Assembly (NCBI RefSeq): GCF_003259675.1
Contig: NZ_PZJG01000003.1
Span: 186,001 to 250,000, forward strand
Reading direction: 5' to 3'
Source of the DNA: Macrococcoides bohemicum
Lineage (GTDB): Bacteria; Bacillota; Bacilli; Staphylococcales; Staphylococcaceae
DNA length: 64,000 nucleotides
The first letter of the stretch is position 1. Each line of letters starts with the position of its first letter. Below are positions 1 to 9,322 of the stretch, in pieces. Both the position numbers and the translations under genes were made by a program. The notes below the pieces were generated by a model. The model saw only the letters and a program-made list of their open reading frames with translations, made no database searches and had not been told where the DNA came from.

Positions 1-439
1 ATATATCCAGATTAAATACATATCCATTTTGTATTTCACGATTTAAATGATTTTCAATGATGAGATAAAGTTGTTTATAAATGATTGTGGAAATCATTCC
101 ATAAATTTCACTGCGAATTACAGATTTGGCGAGATACTTATTTTGATCAAGGAATAAAAGCACGTCATTAATCATTGCAGCATAGAAAGTTTCCGGATGA
201 TGTTTATTATAATTTTCATTATTTTTATCGTTATATTTGTTTAATAGGTGAATAATCGTCGACTGATAGAAATCAAACTTATCTTCATAGTGACGATAAA
301 ATGTTGAACGACGTACAAGAGCCTTTTCACAAATTTCATGAATTGTAATCTCATCGAAATCCTTATTATTACCGAGTACTAATAATGCATCTCGCAAAGC
401 ATGTTCAGTTTTTATAACGCGTAGATCTTTCTTTTCCAT
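1..439 (-). CDS. TetR/AcrR-family transcriptional regulator (3' end outside window)
   Basis: Seen: reading leftward from an ATG at 439 (AAAGGTGATAAT upstream) there are about 146 codons without a stop, and the frame runs off the window edge. Residues 10-55 look like a TetR N-terminal helix-turn-helix, with the typical RRSTFYRHYEDK recognition-helix region. The C-terminal ligand-binding part is cut, so the inducer cannot be guessed. The gene is divergent from oleate hydratase, with 160 bases between the two starts. By the usual logic of divergent TetR genes it may repress that gene, which is inference. A fatty-acid ligand would make sense but is not shown. Confidence 0.8.
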   Translation of the reverse strand, partial: MEKKDLRVIKTEHALRDALLVLGNNKDFDEITIHEICEKALVRRSTFYRHYEDKFDFYQSTIIHLLNKYNDKNNENYNKHHPETFYAAMINDVLLFLDQNKYLAKSVIRSEIYGMISTIIYKQLYLIIENHLNREIQNGYVFNLDI

Positions 440-599
440 ATTATCACCTTTTTTATGGGACATTTGTACTTTTACTGTCGCTTATGTGACGAATAACGAT
501 ATAGTATTTTCTGACATTAAGCAAATATAAGTTAAATTGTAATTATAAGAAGTATCAAGTTCTTCTTTAAAATATAAAATACGGGACGGAGTGAGTATT

Positions 600-2369
600 A
601 TGTACTATAGTAATGGAAATTATGAAGCATTTGCAAGACCTAAGAAGCCTGAAGGGGTAGATAACAAATCAGCTTATTTAGTCGGATCAGGTTTAGCATC
701 GTTAGCTGCAGCTAGTTTTTTAATTAGAGATGGGCAGATGAAAGGTGAAAATATTCATATATTAGAGGAACTTGAGTTACCAGGAGGTAGCCTGGATGGT
801 ATATTGAATCCTGAACGTGGCTATATTATGCGTGGTGGACGTGAAATGGAAAATCACTTTGAATGTTTATGGGATCTTTTCCGTTCAGTGCCTTCTCTTG
901 AAGTAGAAGATGCTTCAGTACTTGATGAATTTTACTGGCTTAATAAAGAGGACCCAAATTATTCTAAATGTCGAGTAATTGAAGATCGAGGGCAACGTTT
1001 GTCAACTGATGGTAAGATGACTTTAACGCCAAAAGCCAATAAAGAGATAATTAAACTTTGTTTAATGAAAGAAAATCAATTATATGATGTGAAAATTTCA
1101 GATGTATTTAGCGAAGATTTTTTTAACTCTAACTTCTGGATTTACTGGAAAACGATGTTTGCTTTTGAACCTTGGCATTCTGCGATGGAAATGCGTCGTT
1201 ATTTGATGCGTTTTATCCATCATATCGGAGGTTTAGCAGATTTCTCAGCATTGAAATTTACTAAATTTAATCAATATGAGTCACTAGTTATGCCGTTAAT
1301 AGAACACCTTAAAGCGCATAACGTCACATTTGAATACGGTGTAACAGTAAATAATATTCACGTTGATTGTTCATCTGAATCTAAAGTAGCAAAAGCTATC
1401 GATATAATGCGTAAAGGCAAAGAAGAAACTATCCAGTTAACGGAGAATGATCTGGTGTTCGTTACGAATGGTAGTATCACTGAGAGTACGACATATGGTG
1501 ATAATGATACACCGGCTCCACCAACAAAACAACCAGGAGGAGCATGGCATTTATGGGAGAATCTAAGTGCACAATGTGAAGAATTTGGTGTACCATCTAA
1601 ATTCTATAAAGATTTACCGGATAAAAGTTGGTTTGTTTCAGCAACTGCAACAACGAATAACAAAGAAGTAATCGACTATATCCAAAAGATTTGTAAAAGA
1701 GATCCATTATCCGGTCGTACGGTTACGGGAGGTATTGTGACAGTGGACGATTCTAAATGGCAATTAAGCTTTACATTAAATCGTCAGCAACAGTTTAAAA
1801 GCCAACCGAAAGACCAGGTAAGTGTGTGGATTTACGCCCTTTATTCCGATGAACCAGGGGAACGCACAAATAAAACGATTGTTGAGTGTACTGGTAAAGA
1901 AATTTGTGAAGAATGGCTATATCATATGGGTGTACCGGAGGAAAGAATTTCTGATCTTGCTGCAGAATGTAATACAATCCCAAGTTATATGCCATATATT
2001 ACTGCATACTTCATGCCTCGTGCAAAGGGAGATCGTCCGCTAGTCGTACCAAATGGTTCTAAGAATATTGCATTTATCGGTAATTTCGCTGAAACTGAAC
2101 GTGACACAGTCTTTACAACAGAATATTCTGTAAGAACCGCAATGGAAGCAGTTTATAAATTGCTTGATATAGATCGTGGTGTACCAGAAGTTTTTGGTTC
2201 AGTATATGATATACGCATATTACTTCATGCTATTTCGGTATTAAATGATGGTAAGAAGTTAGAAGAATTGGATATGCCATTCTATGAAAAGATTGTAGAG
2301 AAAAGACTCATCAAAAAAGTAAAAGACACTTTTATTGAAGAGTTGCTTGAAGAAGCTGAACTAATATAA
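600..2369 (+). CDS. ohyA: Oleate hydratase (myosin-cross-reactive antigen family)
   Basis: FAD-dependent hydratase that adds water to the cis-9 double bond of unsaturated fatty acids such as oleate; in staphylococci it detoxifies host fatty acids. Seen: 589 residues, the usual family length. A dinucleotide-binding loop [10 protein letters not shown] lies at about residues 29-38. The motif [13 protein letters not shown] at 79-91 carries the glutamate (E82) known as catalytic in the S. aureus enzyme. The ATG at 600 is chosen over an in-frame GTG at 591 because GGAG at 588-591 sits 8 bases before the ATG and because [11 protein letters not shown] matches the family N-terminus. Monocistronic; a strong hairpin follows. 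Confidence 0.95.
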   Translation: MYYSNGNYEAFARPKKPEGVDNKSAYLVGSGLASLAAASFLIRDGQMKGENIHILEELELPGGSLDGILNPERGYIMRGGREMENHFECLWDLFRSVPSLEVEDASVLDEFYWLNKEDPNYSKCRVIEDRGQRLSTDGKMTLTPKANKEIIKLCLMKENQLYDVKISDVFSEDFFNSNFWIYWKTMFAFEPWHSAMEMRRYLMRFIHHIGGLADFSALKFTKFNQYESLVMPLIEHLKAHNVTFEYGVTVNNIHVDCSSESKVAKAIDIMRKGKEETIQLTENDLVFVTNGSITESTTYGDNDTPAPPTKQPGGAWHLWENLSAQCEEFGVPSKFYKDLPDKSWFVSATATTNNKEVIDYIQKICKRDPLSGRTVTGGIVTVDDSKWQLSFTLNRQQQFKSQPKDQVSVWIYALYSDEPGERTNKTIVECTGKEICEEWLYHMGVPEERISDLAAECNTIPSYMPYITAYFMPRAKGDRPLVVPNGSKNIAFIGNFAETERDTVFTTEYSVRTAMEAVYKLLDIDRGVPEVFGSVYDIRILLHAISVLNDGKKLEELDMPFYEKIVEKRLIKKVKDTFIEELLEEAELI

Positions 2370-2413
2370 AAGATAAGGACATTGAAAAATATTCAATGTC
2401 CTTATCTTTTATA
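2368..2413. terminator. Bidirectional terminator between ohyA and dtpT
   Basis: An 18-base near-perfect stem (arms about 2369-2386 and 2392-2409, loop AAATA) is flanked by A and T tracts. It lies between two convergent genes and can end transcription from both sides. Confidence 0.85.
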
Positions 2414-2437
2414 TAATTATTGGTTAGGCAAGATTAA

Positions 2438-3943
2438 TTAGTGTATACCTTGCATCTTTCTAGAGATAAATCTACTTAATAAGAAAATAATAACAAACAA
2501 TGCTATTGCTAAACTTCCGATAAATAAGAAGTAGTTCGCATAACCAAGTGGCTCGATTAATTTAACTAATTGAGCGTTAATACCTTGTGCTGTCGCATTT
2601 GATAGGAACCACAAGCTTAACATTTGAGAGTTAAACGCAACAGGTGCTAATTTAACTGATGTTGAAGAACCTGTTGGTGATAAACAAAGTTCACCGATGA
2701 CACAGATAAAGAATGAAGCAACTAACCACATTGGGTTAATTAAATTCGTAGAACTTGCATCTTGGGCAGGGATAACCATGATTAAGAAACTGATACCTGC
2801 CATTAATATTCCTATCGCAAATTTAATCGGAGTAGATGGATTAAATTTACCTAATTTAGACCATAAAGCAGAAATGACAGGTGCTAAAGCGACAACAAAT
2901 AATGGATTCAGTGACTGGAACCATGCCGCAGGTACTAAGTAATCAATTCCTGAAACTTTATTAAGGTCGAGCTGAGTGAATTTCGCAGCAAATATCGCTA
3001 AAGTATTAGCACCTTGCTCCTGAATAGACCAAAACATAACGCTGGCTAAGAATAACGGTACATATGCTACTAATCGTGAACGCTCGATTTCGGTAACATC
3101 TTTACTACTATACATTGTTGTCCAGTAAATGATTGGAAGAACTACGCCTAGAATAGTTACTATTATTGAGAAAGTATTAAAGGTAAGGAATCCACTATAA
3201 ATACCGATAGCAACAAGTAAAACGATGACTAAAAATCCAATTGAAAATAATTTTTTGTATTTTGATTTTTCTTCACCTTCAAGAATATGTGTTGGTTCAA
3301 CACCAACGAATCCTAAAGACTTACGGTTAAAGATAACATATGCAATTAAAGCTAATGCCATACCAATCGCAGCGGCTAAAAACCCGATGTGATAGTTATA
3401 TTGCTTTTGTAGTTCACCAACTATTAATGGTGATAAAAATGCACCCATATTCACTGACATATAGAAGATTACGAAACCAGCATCCATACGGTTGTCATTT
3501 TTGTGGTACAAACCACCCAATACATTTGAAATATTAGGTTTCATTAAACCTGATCCAACAATAATTAAAAACATTGAAGCTAAAAATGCAGGAATACCAA
3601 ATGGTAAACTCATTGCAATATGTCCAAGCATAATGAGTATTGCACCATAGAGTAAAGCACGTCTTGAACCTAATATACGGTCAGCAAGCCATCCACCTAA
3701 AATTCCAGTCATAAAGATTAAAGCACCATACATTGACCCTATACTCGCAGCTGTCGTCTCGTTCATTCCTAAACCGCCGTTTGCTACTGTATCATACATG
3801 TAGTAAACTAATATCGCTCTCATACCATAGTAACTAAAGCGCTCCCAGAATTCGACGAAGAAAAGAATTCCTAAGCCCTTTGGATGGCCAAAGAAACCAG
3901 TTTGAGGTACACTTTCAACCATCTGTTCTCTTGTATACTTCAT
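2438..3943 (-). CDS. dtpT: Proton-coupled oligopeptide transporter, POT/PTR2 family (copy 1)
   Basis: Membrane symporter that imports di- and tripeptides with protons. Seen: 501 residues, very hydrophobic, with roughly 14 membrane segments. The POT signature EFWERFSYYGMRAIL is at about residues 31-45, and GGLYHKNDNRMDAGF matches the second conserved region. The start ATG at 3943 is preceded by AAAGGGAT. A paralogue of similar length lies directly upstream on the same strand (4181-5692), separated by its own terminator, so the two are probably transcribed separately. Peptide supply matters to staphylococci growing on protein. Which copy is the main di/tripeptide carrier cannot be told from sequence. 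Confidence 0.93.
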   Translation of the reverse strand: MKYTREQMVESVPQTGFFGHPKGLGILFFVEFWERFSYYGMRAILVYYMYDTVANGGLGMNETTAASIGSMYGALIFMTGILGGWLADRILGSRRALLYGAILIMLGHIAMSLPFGIPAFLASMFLIIVGSGLMKPNISNVLGGLYHKNDNRMDAGFVIFYMSVNMGAFLSPLIVGELQKQYNYHIGFLAAAIGMALALIAYVIFNRKSLGFVGVEPTHILEGEEKSKYKKLFSIGFLVIVLLVAIGIYSGFLTFNTFSIIVTILGVVLPIIYWTTMYSSKDVTEIERSRLVAYVPLFLASVMFWSIQEQGANTLAIFAAKFTQLDLNKVSGIDYLVPAAWFQSLNPLFVVALAPVISALWSKLGKFNPSTPIKFAIGILMAGISFLIMVIPAQDASSTNLINPMWLVASFFICVIGELCLSPTGSSTSVKLAPVAFNSQMLSLWFLSNATAQGINAQLVKLIEPLGYANYFLFIGSLAIALFVIIFLLSRFISRKMQGIH

Positions 3944-4128
3944 TTTTTCATCCCTTTCGAGTTATAAATATTTCGAAAATTTATATTATTTTAGAACATT
4001 ATTTTACCATTATTATTGTCACATTCAATCTTTCAGTTAATAGTCGAAATTTTCTAAACAAAACTTGTTCAATTGTTTGTAACAATCATTATTTATACAA
4101 TTATACATTTATAAAAATAATATATTGC

Positions 4129-4161
4129 AATAAAAAAGAAGCATACTTAATCGTATGCTTC
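4129..4161 (-). terminator. Terminator of the upstream POT transporter gene
   Basis: On the minus strand a 9-bp stem (GAAGCATAC at 4138-4146 with its complement at 4153-4161) is followed by a run of T residues. It lies 20 bases past the stop of the gene ending at 4181. Confidence 0.8.
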
Positions 4162-4180
4162 AATAGTAATTGATTCTTTA

Positions 4181-5692
4181 TTAATGAATACCACGCATGA
4201 ATTTTTTCATAAATGGACTGAAAAGCAATAAAACAACAGCTATAGCAAGTGTTACTAAACCGATATTGTTAAAGTACTGGTGATTATCTACAGCTTCATA
4301 ATAAAGTACAAGTTTACTGTTAACTAATTGTGCTACTGTATTTGCCAGGAACCATACACTCATCATTTGTGATGTATAAGCTTGTGGTGCTAATTTCGTA
4401 GTAACGGATAAACCCGTAGGTGATAAGCAAAGCTCAGCCATTGTTACTAGAAGATAGCTAAGGATTAACCAACCTGGATTCATTAACTGATCGCCATTAT
4501 GTGTTAACGGATAAACCATTACTAAATAGCTCATTGCCGCTAGGAATAGCGCGATACTGAATTTAATGACTGTCGGTGGATTAAATCGTCCGAGTTTAAC
4601 CCATAACCAGGCAAATAATGGTGCTAAAGTTACAATGAATAAAGGATTAAGTGACTGGAACCACGCTGCCGGGATTTTAAAATCAATTGCATTATTTGTT
4701 AAGACACCTAGATTAAGCTGCGTATTTTTATCAGCAAAATGTGCAAGTACTGTTGATCCTTGTTCCTGAATAGACCAAAATGCAACAGATGCTAAGAAAA
4801 GAGGCACATATGCAAATACGCGTGCTTTTTCATCTCTCGTAGTTTTCTTCGATACGATCATTGTAATAAAGTAATAGAATGGTAACGCCATCCCAAGTAC
4901 TGTTACGAAGTTCATAAAACTTTCAAGTGATAAATTACCCATAAGGCCTGTAACTAAGAAATAAAGCAGGAATGCAGCTATAACGATACCAGTGATTGTA
5001 ATTGTTTTCTTTTTATCAGCTTCCGTCACTGGATTAGGAACATCTAACCCTGAAAGTCCTAATGTTTGTTTAGAACGTAACATAAAGATGATTAATCCGA
5101 AGAACATACCAACAGCTGCGACTGCAAATCCATAATGGAAGCCTACATTATCTTGTAACCAGCCAACAAGTAATGGTGAAATTAATGCACCCATGTTAAT
5201 TGACATAACGAATAGTGTAAATGCTGAATCTACCTTTGGATCATTTTTTTCGTATAATTCTCCTACATTTGTTGAAATATTTGGTTTTAATAATCCTGTA
5301 CCCAAAATGATGAATAACAATGCAATAAGTAATAAAGTGAAGTTGTTTGGTAAAGATAAAAGTATGTGACCAATCATGATAAGGATTGCGCCATATAGTA
5401 TTGCTTTACGTGTACCGATGAATCTATCAGCTAACCATCCACCGATAACACCACTCATATAAATTAATGCACCGTAGATAGATACAATTTGCATCGCAAA
5501 TCCTTCATCTAATCCAAATCCACCTTTATTCACAGAATAATAAAGGTAGAATAAAAGAATAGCTTTCATTCCATAATAACTAAATCTTTCCCAGAACTCA
5601 GTCAGCATTAAAGTGAATAAACCTTTTGGATGACCAAAGAACCCAGTTCTCGGTATACTGTTGACCACTTCTTCGCGCGTGTGTTGCGCCAT
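4181..5692 (-). CDS. dtpT: Proton-coupled oligopeptide transporter, POT/PTR2 family (copy 2)
   Basis: Second POT-family peptide:proton symporter, 503 residues. Seen: signature EFWERFSYYGMKAIL near residue 31 and GELYEKNDPKVDSAF further on, with the same overall hydrophobic pattern as its neighbour. The N-termini are closely alike (TREE/QxVxSxPxTGFFGHPKG), so the pair looks like an old tandem duplication. The ATG at 5692 is chosen over an in-frame TTG at 5713 because GGGGG at 5700-5704 is spaced 7 bases from it. A promoter and a perfect inverted repeat lie just upstream, so this copy may be regulated separately from copy 1. Confidence 0.92.
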   Translation of the reverse strand: MAQHTREEVVNSIPRTGFFGHPKGLFTLMLTEFWERFSYYGMKAILLFYLYYSVNKGGFGLDEGFAMQIVSIYGALIYMSGVIGGWLADRFIGTRKAILYGAILIMIGHILLSLPNNFTLLLIALLFIILGTGLLKPNISTNVGELYEKNDPKVDSAFTLFVMSINMGALISPLLVGWLQDNVGFHYGFAVAAVGMFFGLIIFMLRSKQTLGLSGLDVPNPVTEADKKKTITITGIVIAAFLLYFLVTGLMGNLSLESFMNFVTVLGMALPFYYFITMIVSKKTTRDEKARVFAYVPLFLASVAFWSIQEQGSTVLAHFADKNTQLNLGVLTNNAIDFKIPAAWFQSLNPLFIVTLAPLFAWLWVKLGRFNPPTVIKFSIALFLAAMSYLVMVYPLTHNGDQLMNPGWLILSYLLVTMAELCLSPTGLSVTTKLAPQAYTSQMMSVWFLANTVAQLVNSKLVLYYEAVDNHQYFNNIGLVTLAIAVVLLLFSPFMKKFMRGIH

Positions 5693-5736
5693 ACCATTTC
5701 CCCCTTGTTTCAAATAAAGTTGTACAAATAAAAGAC

Positions 5737-5762
5737 GAATAGTTTATACAAATAAACTATTC
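5737..5762. promoter_or_regulatory. Perfect inverted repeat at the predicted transcription start of the second POT gene
   Basis: GAATAGTTTAT (5737-5747) and its exact complement (5752-5762) flank a 4-base loop. It sits right at the start predicted from the neighbouring promoter. It may be a repressor operator or a 5' mRNA hairpin, and it could also weakly terminate queF, whose stop is at 5834. Confidence 0.55.
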
Positions 5763-5766
5763 ATAT

Positions 5767-5795
5767 ATAATACACTTATTTTAATTTTAAGACAA
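5767..5795 (-). promoter_or_regulatory. Sigma-A type promoter of the second POT transporter gene
   Basis: Read on the minus strand: -35 TTGTCT (5795-5790), a 17-base spacer and -10 TATTAT (5772-5767). The expected start is near 5760, about 68 bases before the ATG. Confidence 0.6.
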
Positions 5796-5833
5796 TTCAA
5801 CTTTTTGAATAGTAATCATTTTAAAAAAAAAAT

Positions 5834-6331
5834 TTATCTATTAGTAATTGTTTCAGGATATAGATCATGGTTCATTAATCTATAATTCGCGATTTCTTCA
5901 TATTTCGTCCCTGGACGTCCGTAATTTGTATAAGGATCAATTGAAATTCCACCACGTGGCGTGAATTTTCCCCATACTTCGATGTAGTGTGGATCCATAA
6001 GGTCAATTAAATCATTCATAATAATATTCATACAGTCTTCATGAAAGTCACCATGATTTCTAAAGCTGAATAAATAAAGTTTAAGAGATTTTGACTCGAC
6101 CATCTTTATATTTGGGATGTAGCTGATATAGATGGCTGCAAAATCAGGTTGACCTGTAATAGGGCAAAGGCTAGTGAATTCAGGACAATTGAATTTTACG
6201 AAATAATCTCTGCCCTGGTGTTTGTTATCGAACGATTCTAAAATTGATGGATCGTATTCATAAAGATATTTATTATTTTGATTACCGAGTAATGTGATAT
6301 CTTGTAGTTCTTCTTTTTGTCTGCCAGTCAT
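5834..6331 (-). CDS. queF: NADPH-dependent 7-cyano-7-deazaguanine (preQ0) reductase
   Basis: Reduces the nitrile of preQ0 to preQ1 in queuosine tRNA modification; cytosolic. Seen: 165 residues, the length of the short single-domain (type I, Bacillus-like) QueF. The catalytic cysteine is C56 in [11 protein letters not shown], with the proton-donor aspartate D63. The QueF motif [20 protein letters not shown] (79-98) carries the substrate and NADPH-binding residues. The gene stands alone. queC, queD and queE are not in this window, so preQ0 must be made from genes elsewhere or imported. I looked for a preQ1 riboswitch upstream and saw none. Confidence 0.95.
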   Translation of the reverse strand: MTGRQKEELQDITLLGNQNNKYLYEYDPSILESFDNKHQGRDYFVKFNCPEFTSLCPITGQPDFAAIYISYIPNIKMVESKSLKLYLFSFRNHGDFHEDCMNIIMNDLIDLMDPHYIEVWGKFTPRGGISIDPYTNYGRPGTKYEEIANYRLMNHDLYPETITNR

Positions 6332-6360
6332 TTTCTGCCTCCGATATTTTTGATTGTTCT

Positions 6361-6389
6361 ATTATAATAGATATCTCGATATATGTAAA
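6361..6389 (-). promoter_or_regulatory. Promoter of queF, with a small palindrome over the -35
   Basis: Minus strand: TTTACA (6389-6384), a 17-base spacer and TATAAT (6366-6361), ending 29 bases before the ATG. The 7-bp inverted repeat TATATGT/ACATATA (6380-6399) overlaps the -35 element. Confidence 0.6.
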
Positions 6390-6589
6390 AAGACATATAT
6401 ACACCTTTAGTGAAGAGAAGTTGTTATTTACTATCATTTTTTAAATGAAATTTCAACAGAATTTTATAGAATTAAATTTCATTATTAATCTTACAAATTT
6501 TCAAGTCATTTAAATATAGTCGTATCAATGGATTAAAAATTTTGATGAAAAGTCAACATTAAAATTAATTTTTTTTAGAGTTGTTAAGA

Positions 6590-6617
6590 TTGAAAAGCAA
6601 TATTTAAGTGCTATAAT
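6590..6617 (+). promoter_or_regulatory. Promoter of the nrdIEF operon
   Basis: TTGAAA at 6590-6595, a 16-base spacer and TATAAT at 6612-6617. The expected start near 6624 falls on the first NrdR-type box. This implies a leader of about 170 bases before nrdI. The rest of the 6332-6796 gap holds the queF promoter and AT-rich DNA in which I see no gene. Confidence 0.65.
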
Positions 6618-6623
6618 TAATCG

Positions 6624-6692
6624 TATATCTTGTGTGTGCATTTTTAATGCACCACTATATCTTGTGTTGAAAAAGAAAAATAACACAAGATA
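6624..6692 (+). promoter_or_regulatory. Tandem NrdR-type boxes upstream of nrdI
   Basis: TATATCTTGTGT occurs at 6624-6635 and again at 6656-6667. The starts are 32 bases apart, about three helical turns, as known for NrdR box pairs. An inverted partial copy, ACACAAGATA, is at 6683-6692. A 7-bp palindrome (GTGCATT/AATGCAC, 6636-6652) fills the linker. The position over and just after the start site fits ATP/dATP-sensing repression by NrdR. The box identity is inferred from spacing, motif and context. Confidence 0.65.
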
Positions 6693-6796
6693 ATATTAAA
6701 CTAAAAATAGAAAATTACGTTTCATATTACATACATATTGGTTTGAAATGTTTCATGTTTGTTTAGTGATATTCCTTACAGTTAGGAGTGAGGCAA

Positions 6797-7192
6797 ATGT
6801 TAATTGTATATTATTCATTAACAGGGAATGTACGTCGTTTTATTCAAAAGTCAGGACAACCTCGTGTGATATCTCTTGAAACTGCGACGAAAGAAGGTGT
6901 GTCAGAACCATTTATCATAGTCACAGGTACAATTGGTTTTGGACAGGTTCCAGATGCAGTATCGCAGTTTTTAGAAAGATATCATCATCATTTAGCGGCA
7001 GTAGTAGGAAGTGGAAATCGTAACTGGGGGCAAAACTTCGCCAAAGCTGGTGATACCATCAGTGTTACATACCACGTTCCGCTTCTTATGAAATTTGAAC
7101 TTCATGGAAATAATCGAGACGTAGAATTATTTAATAAAAAGGTGGAAGAATGTTATGAAAACAGTAGAAGAGAAGCAATACAATCATATTGA
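6797..7192 (+). CDS. nrdI: NrdI flavodoxin-like protein for class Ib ribonucleotide reductase
   Basis: Small FMN protein that supplies the oxidant used to build the dimanganese-tyrosyl radical cofactor of NrdF. Seen: 131 residues, opening with MLIVYYSLTGNVRRF, the flavodoxin-like FMN phosphate loop (STGNT type). The family TGTIGFGQVP segment and a GNRNWGQNFAKAG loop follow. The ATG at 6797 has GGAG at 6785-6788, 8 bases away, and is preferred over an upstream GTG at 6788. It is the first gene of nrdI-nrdE-nrdF, and its 3' end overlaps nrdE by 38 bases, which suggests translational coupling. Confidence 0.95.
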   Translation: MLIVYYSLTGNVRRFIQKSGQPRVISLETATKEGVSEPFIIVTGTIGFGQVPDAVSQFLERYHHHLAAVVGSGNRNWGQNFAKAGDTISVTYHVPLLMKFELHGNNRDVELFNKKVEECYENSRREAIQSY

Positions 7193-9260
7193 ATTAAATA
7201 ACCAGGTTACAAAGCGCCGTGAAGATGGATTCTTTGATTTAGAGAAAGATCAGGAGGCATTAGCTGTTTATCTAGAAGAGATTCATGACTTTACAATCCA
7301 TTTTGATACGCCATTAGAGCGTTTACACTTCTTAGTGGAACAGGATTTTTACTATAATTTGTTTGAAGAATATACGGAATTAGATTTACTTGAAATCATT
7401 AAAGATGCTGAGAACATTCCTTTCCAATTTGCGAGCTACATGTCAGCAAGTAAATTCTTTAAAGATTATGCTCTAAAGACAAATGATAAAAAGCAATATT
7501 TAGAAGATTATAAGCAACATGTGATTATCGTAGCATTATATTTAGCAAAAGGTGATAAAGAAAAAGCGAAAGCTTTAGTCTCAGCTATGATTGAACAGCG
7601 TTATCAACCGGCTACACCGACATTTTTAAATGCAGGTCGTGCGCGTCGTGGTGAACTTGTGTCTTGTTTCTTGCTTGAAGTTGATGATAGTTTAAATTCA
7701 ATCAACTATATCGATTCAACAGCGAAACAATTATCTAAAATTGGTGGCGGTGTAGCGATTAACTTATCAAAGTTACGTGCACGTGGCGAAGCAATTAAAG
7801 GTATTAAAGGTGTAGCAAAAGGTGTGTTACCTGTAGCGAAAGCTTTAGAAGGTGGATTTAGCTACGCTGATCAATTAGGACAACGTCCAGGTGCGGGAGC
7901 TGTATATTTAAATATATTCCATTATGATGTATTAGAATTTTTAGATACTAAGAAAGTTAATGCGGATGAAGATTTAAGACTATCAACAATTTCTACAGGA
8001 TTAATCGTTCCATCGAAATTTTTTGAACTCGCTAAAGAAGGAAAAGAATTCTTTATGTTCGCACCGCATACAGTAGAACGTGAGTATGGACAAACGTTAG
8101 ATGATTTAGATATCGAAGTAATGTACGATGAGCTTGTTCAAAATCCGAATGTGATGAAGAAATCAAAAGATGCACGAGAAATGTTAAACTTAATCGCCCA
8201 AACACAGTTACAGTCAGGGTATCCTTATCTAATGTTTAAAGATAATGCGAATAAAGTACATGCGAATTCAAATATTGGACAAATTAAGATGAGTAACTTA
8301 TGTACTGAAATCTTCCAGTTACAAGAAACTTCAGTAATTAATGATTATGGTACAGAAGATGAAATTAAACGTGATATTTCATGTAACCTGGGTTCCCTCA
8401 ATATCGTTAATGTAATGGAATCTAAGAAATTCCAGCATTCAGTACATATCGGTATGGACGCATTAACGACAGTTAGTGATGCTGCTGACATAAAGAATGC
8501 ACCAGGTGTTGCAAAAGCAAACCGGGAACTACATTCTGTTGGACTAGGTGTTATGAATCTACACGGATACTTAGCGAAGAACAAGATTGGCTATGAAAGT
8601 GAAGAAGCGAAAGAATTTGCTGCAACATTCTTTATGATGATGAATTATTATTCAATTGAACGTTCAATGCAAATTGCAATGGAGCGTAACGAACGTTATG
8701 CGGATTTTGAAAAATCAAACTATGCAACAGGTGAGTACTTCGAGAAATACGAAGCGACAGATTATGCACCGAAATCAGAAAAAGTGAAAGCTTTATTTGA
8801 AGGTATGGATGTACCGACACAAGCGGACTGGACAGCATTAAAAGAAGCTGTTATGAAAAATGGTTTATTCCATGCATACCGTTTAGCAATTGCACCGACG
8901 CAAAGTATCTCATATGTTCAAAATGCAACAAGTTCAGTAATGCCGATTGTTGATCAGATTGAACGTAGAACATATGGTAATGCAGAGACATTCTATCCAA
9001 TGCCATTCTTATCTCCGGAGTCTATGTGGTTCTACAAATCAGCATTCAATACGAACCAGATGAAATTGATTGATCTAATCGCGACAATTCAGGAACACGT
9101 GGATCAAGGGATATCAACAATTTTATTTGTAAACTCTGATATTTCTACAAGAGAACTATCAAGACTTTATGTCTATGCGCATCATAAAGGACTAAAATCT
9201 CTATACTACACACGTAATAAATTATTAAGTGTAGAAGAATGTACGAGCTGTGCAGTGTAA
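7155..9260 (+). CDS. nrdE: Class Ib ribonucleoside-diphosphate reductase, alpha subunit
   Basis: Large catalytic subunit that reduces ribonucleoside diphosphates to deoxyribonucleotides. Seen: 701 residues without the N-terminal ATP-cone of class Ia enzymes, typical of NrdE. C171 in GELVSCFLLE is one of the active-site redox cysteines. SNLCTEIFQL carries the N-x-C-x-E radical site, and NLGSLN is a conserved loop. The C-terminal shuttle pair is C696/C699 (ECTSCAV). The ATG at 7155 lies inside the end of nrdI, with AGGTGG upstream. It works with NrdF, encoded next, and is probably re-reduced by a thioredoxin or NrdH-type protein; nrdH is not in this window. Confidence 0.97.
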   Translation: MKTVEEKQYNHIELNNQVTKRREDGFFDLEKDQEALAVYLEEIHDFTIHFDTPLERLHFLVEQDFYYNLFEEYTELDLLEIIKDAENIPFQFASYMSASKFFKDYALKTNDKKQYLEDYKQHVIIVALYLAKGDKEKAKALVSAMIEQRYQPATPTFLNAGRARRGELVSCFLLEVDDSLNSINYIDSTAKQLSKIGGGVAINLSKLRARGEAIKGIKGVAKGVLPVAKALEGGFSYADQLGQRPGAGAVYLNIFHYDVLEFLDTKKVNADEDLRLSTISTGLIVPSKFFELAKEGKEFFMFAPHTVEREYGQTLDDLDIEVMYDELVQNPNVMKKSKDAREMLNLIAQTQLQSGYPYLMFKDNANKVHANSNIGQIKMSNLCTEIFQLQETSVINDYGTEDEIKRDISCNLGSLNIVNVMESKKFQHSVHIGMDALTTVSDAADIKNAPGVAKANRELHSVGLGVMNLHGYLAKNKIGYESEEAKEFAATFFMMMNYYSIERSMQIAMERNERYADFEKSNYATGEYFEKYEATDYAPKSEKVKALFEGMDVPTQADWTALKEAVMKNGLFHAYRLAIAPTQSISYVQNATSSVMPIVDQIERRTYGNAETFYPMPFLSPESMWFYKSAFNTNQMKLIDLIATIQEHVDQGISTILFVNSDISTRELSRLYVYAHHKGLKSLYYTRNKLLSVEECTSCAV

Positions 9261-9302
9261 TATATGTATAAATCATAAACTATAATGAATAATTAAATTT
9301 TA

Positions 9303-9322
9303 AAGAGGCCGTAAGGTCTCTT
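9303..9322 (+). promoter_or_regulatory. Hairpin in the nrdE-nrdF spacer
   Basis: AAGAGGCC/GGTCTCTT forms an 8-bp stem (one G-U pair) with a GTAA tetraloop in the 102-base gap between nrdE and nrdF. No T-run follows, so it looks like a processing or stability element that sets subunit ratio rather than a full terminator. That role is inference. Confidence 0.5.

Noticed and set aside
6332-6420. A preQ1 riboswitch upstream of queF
   Set aside because: No preQ1 aptamer stem or conserved A-rich tail was found; only a promoter and a short palindrome are visible.
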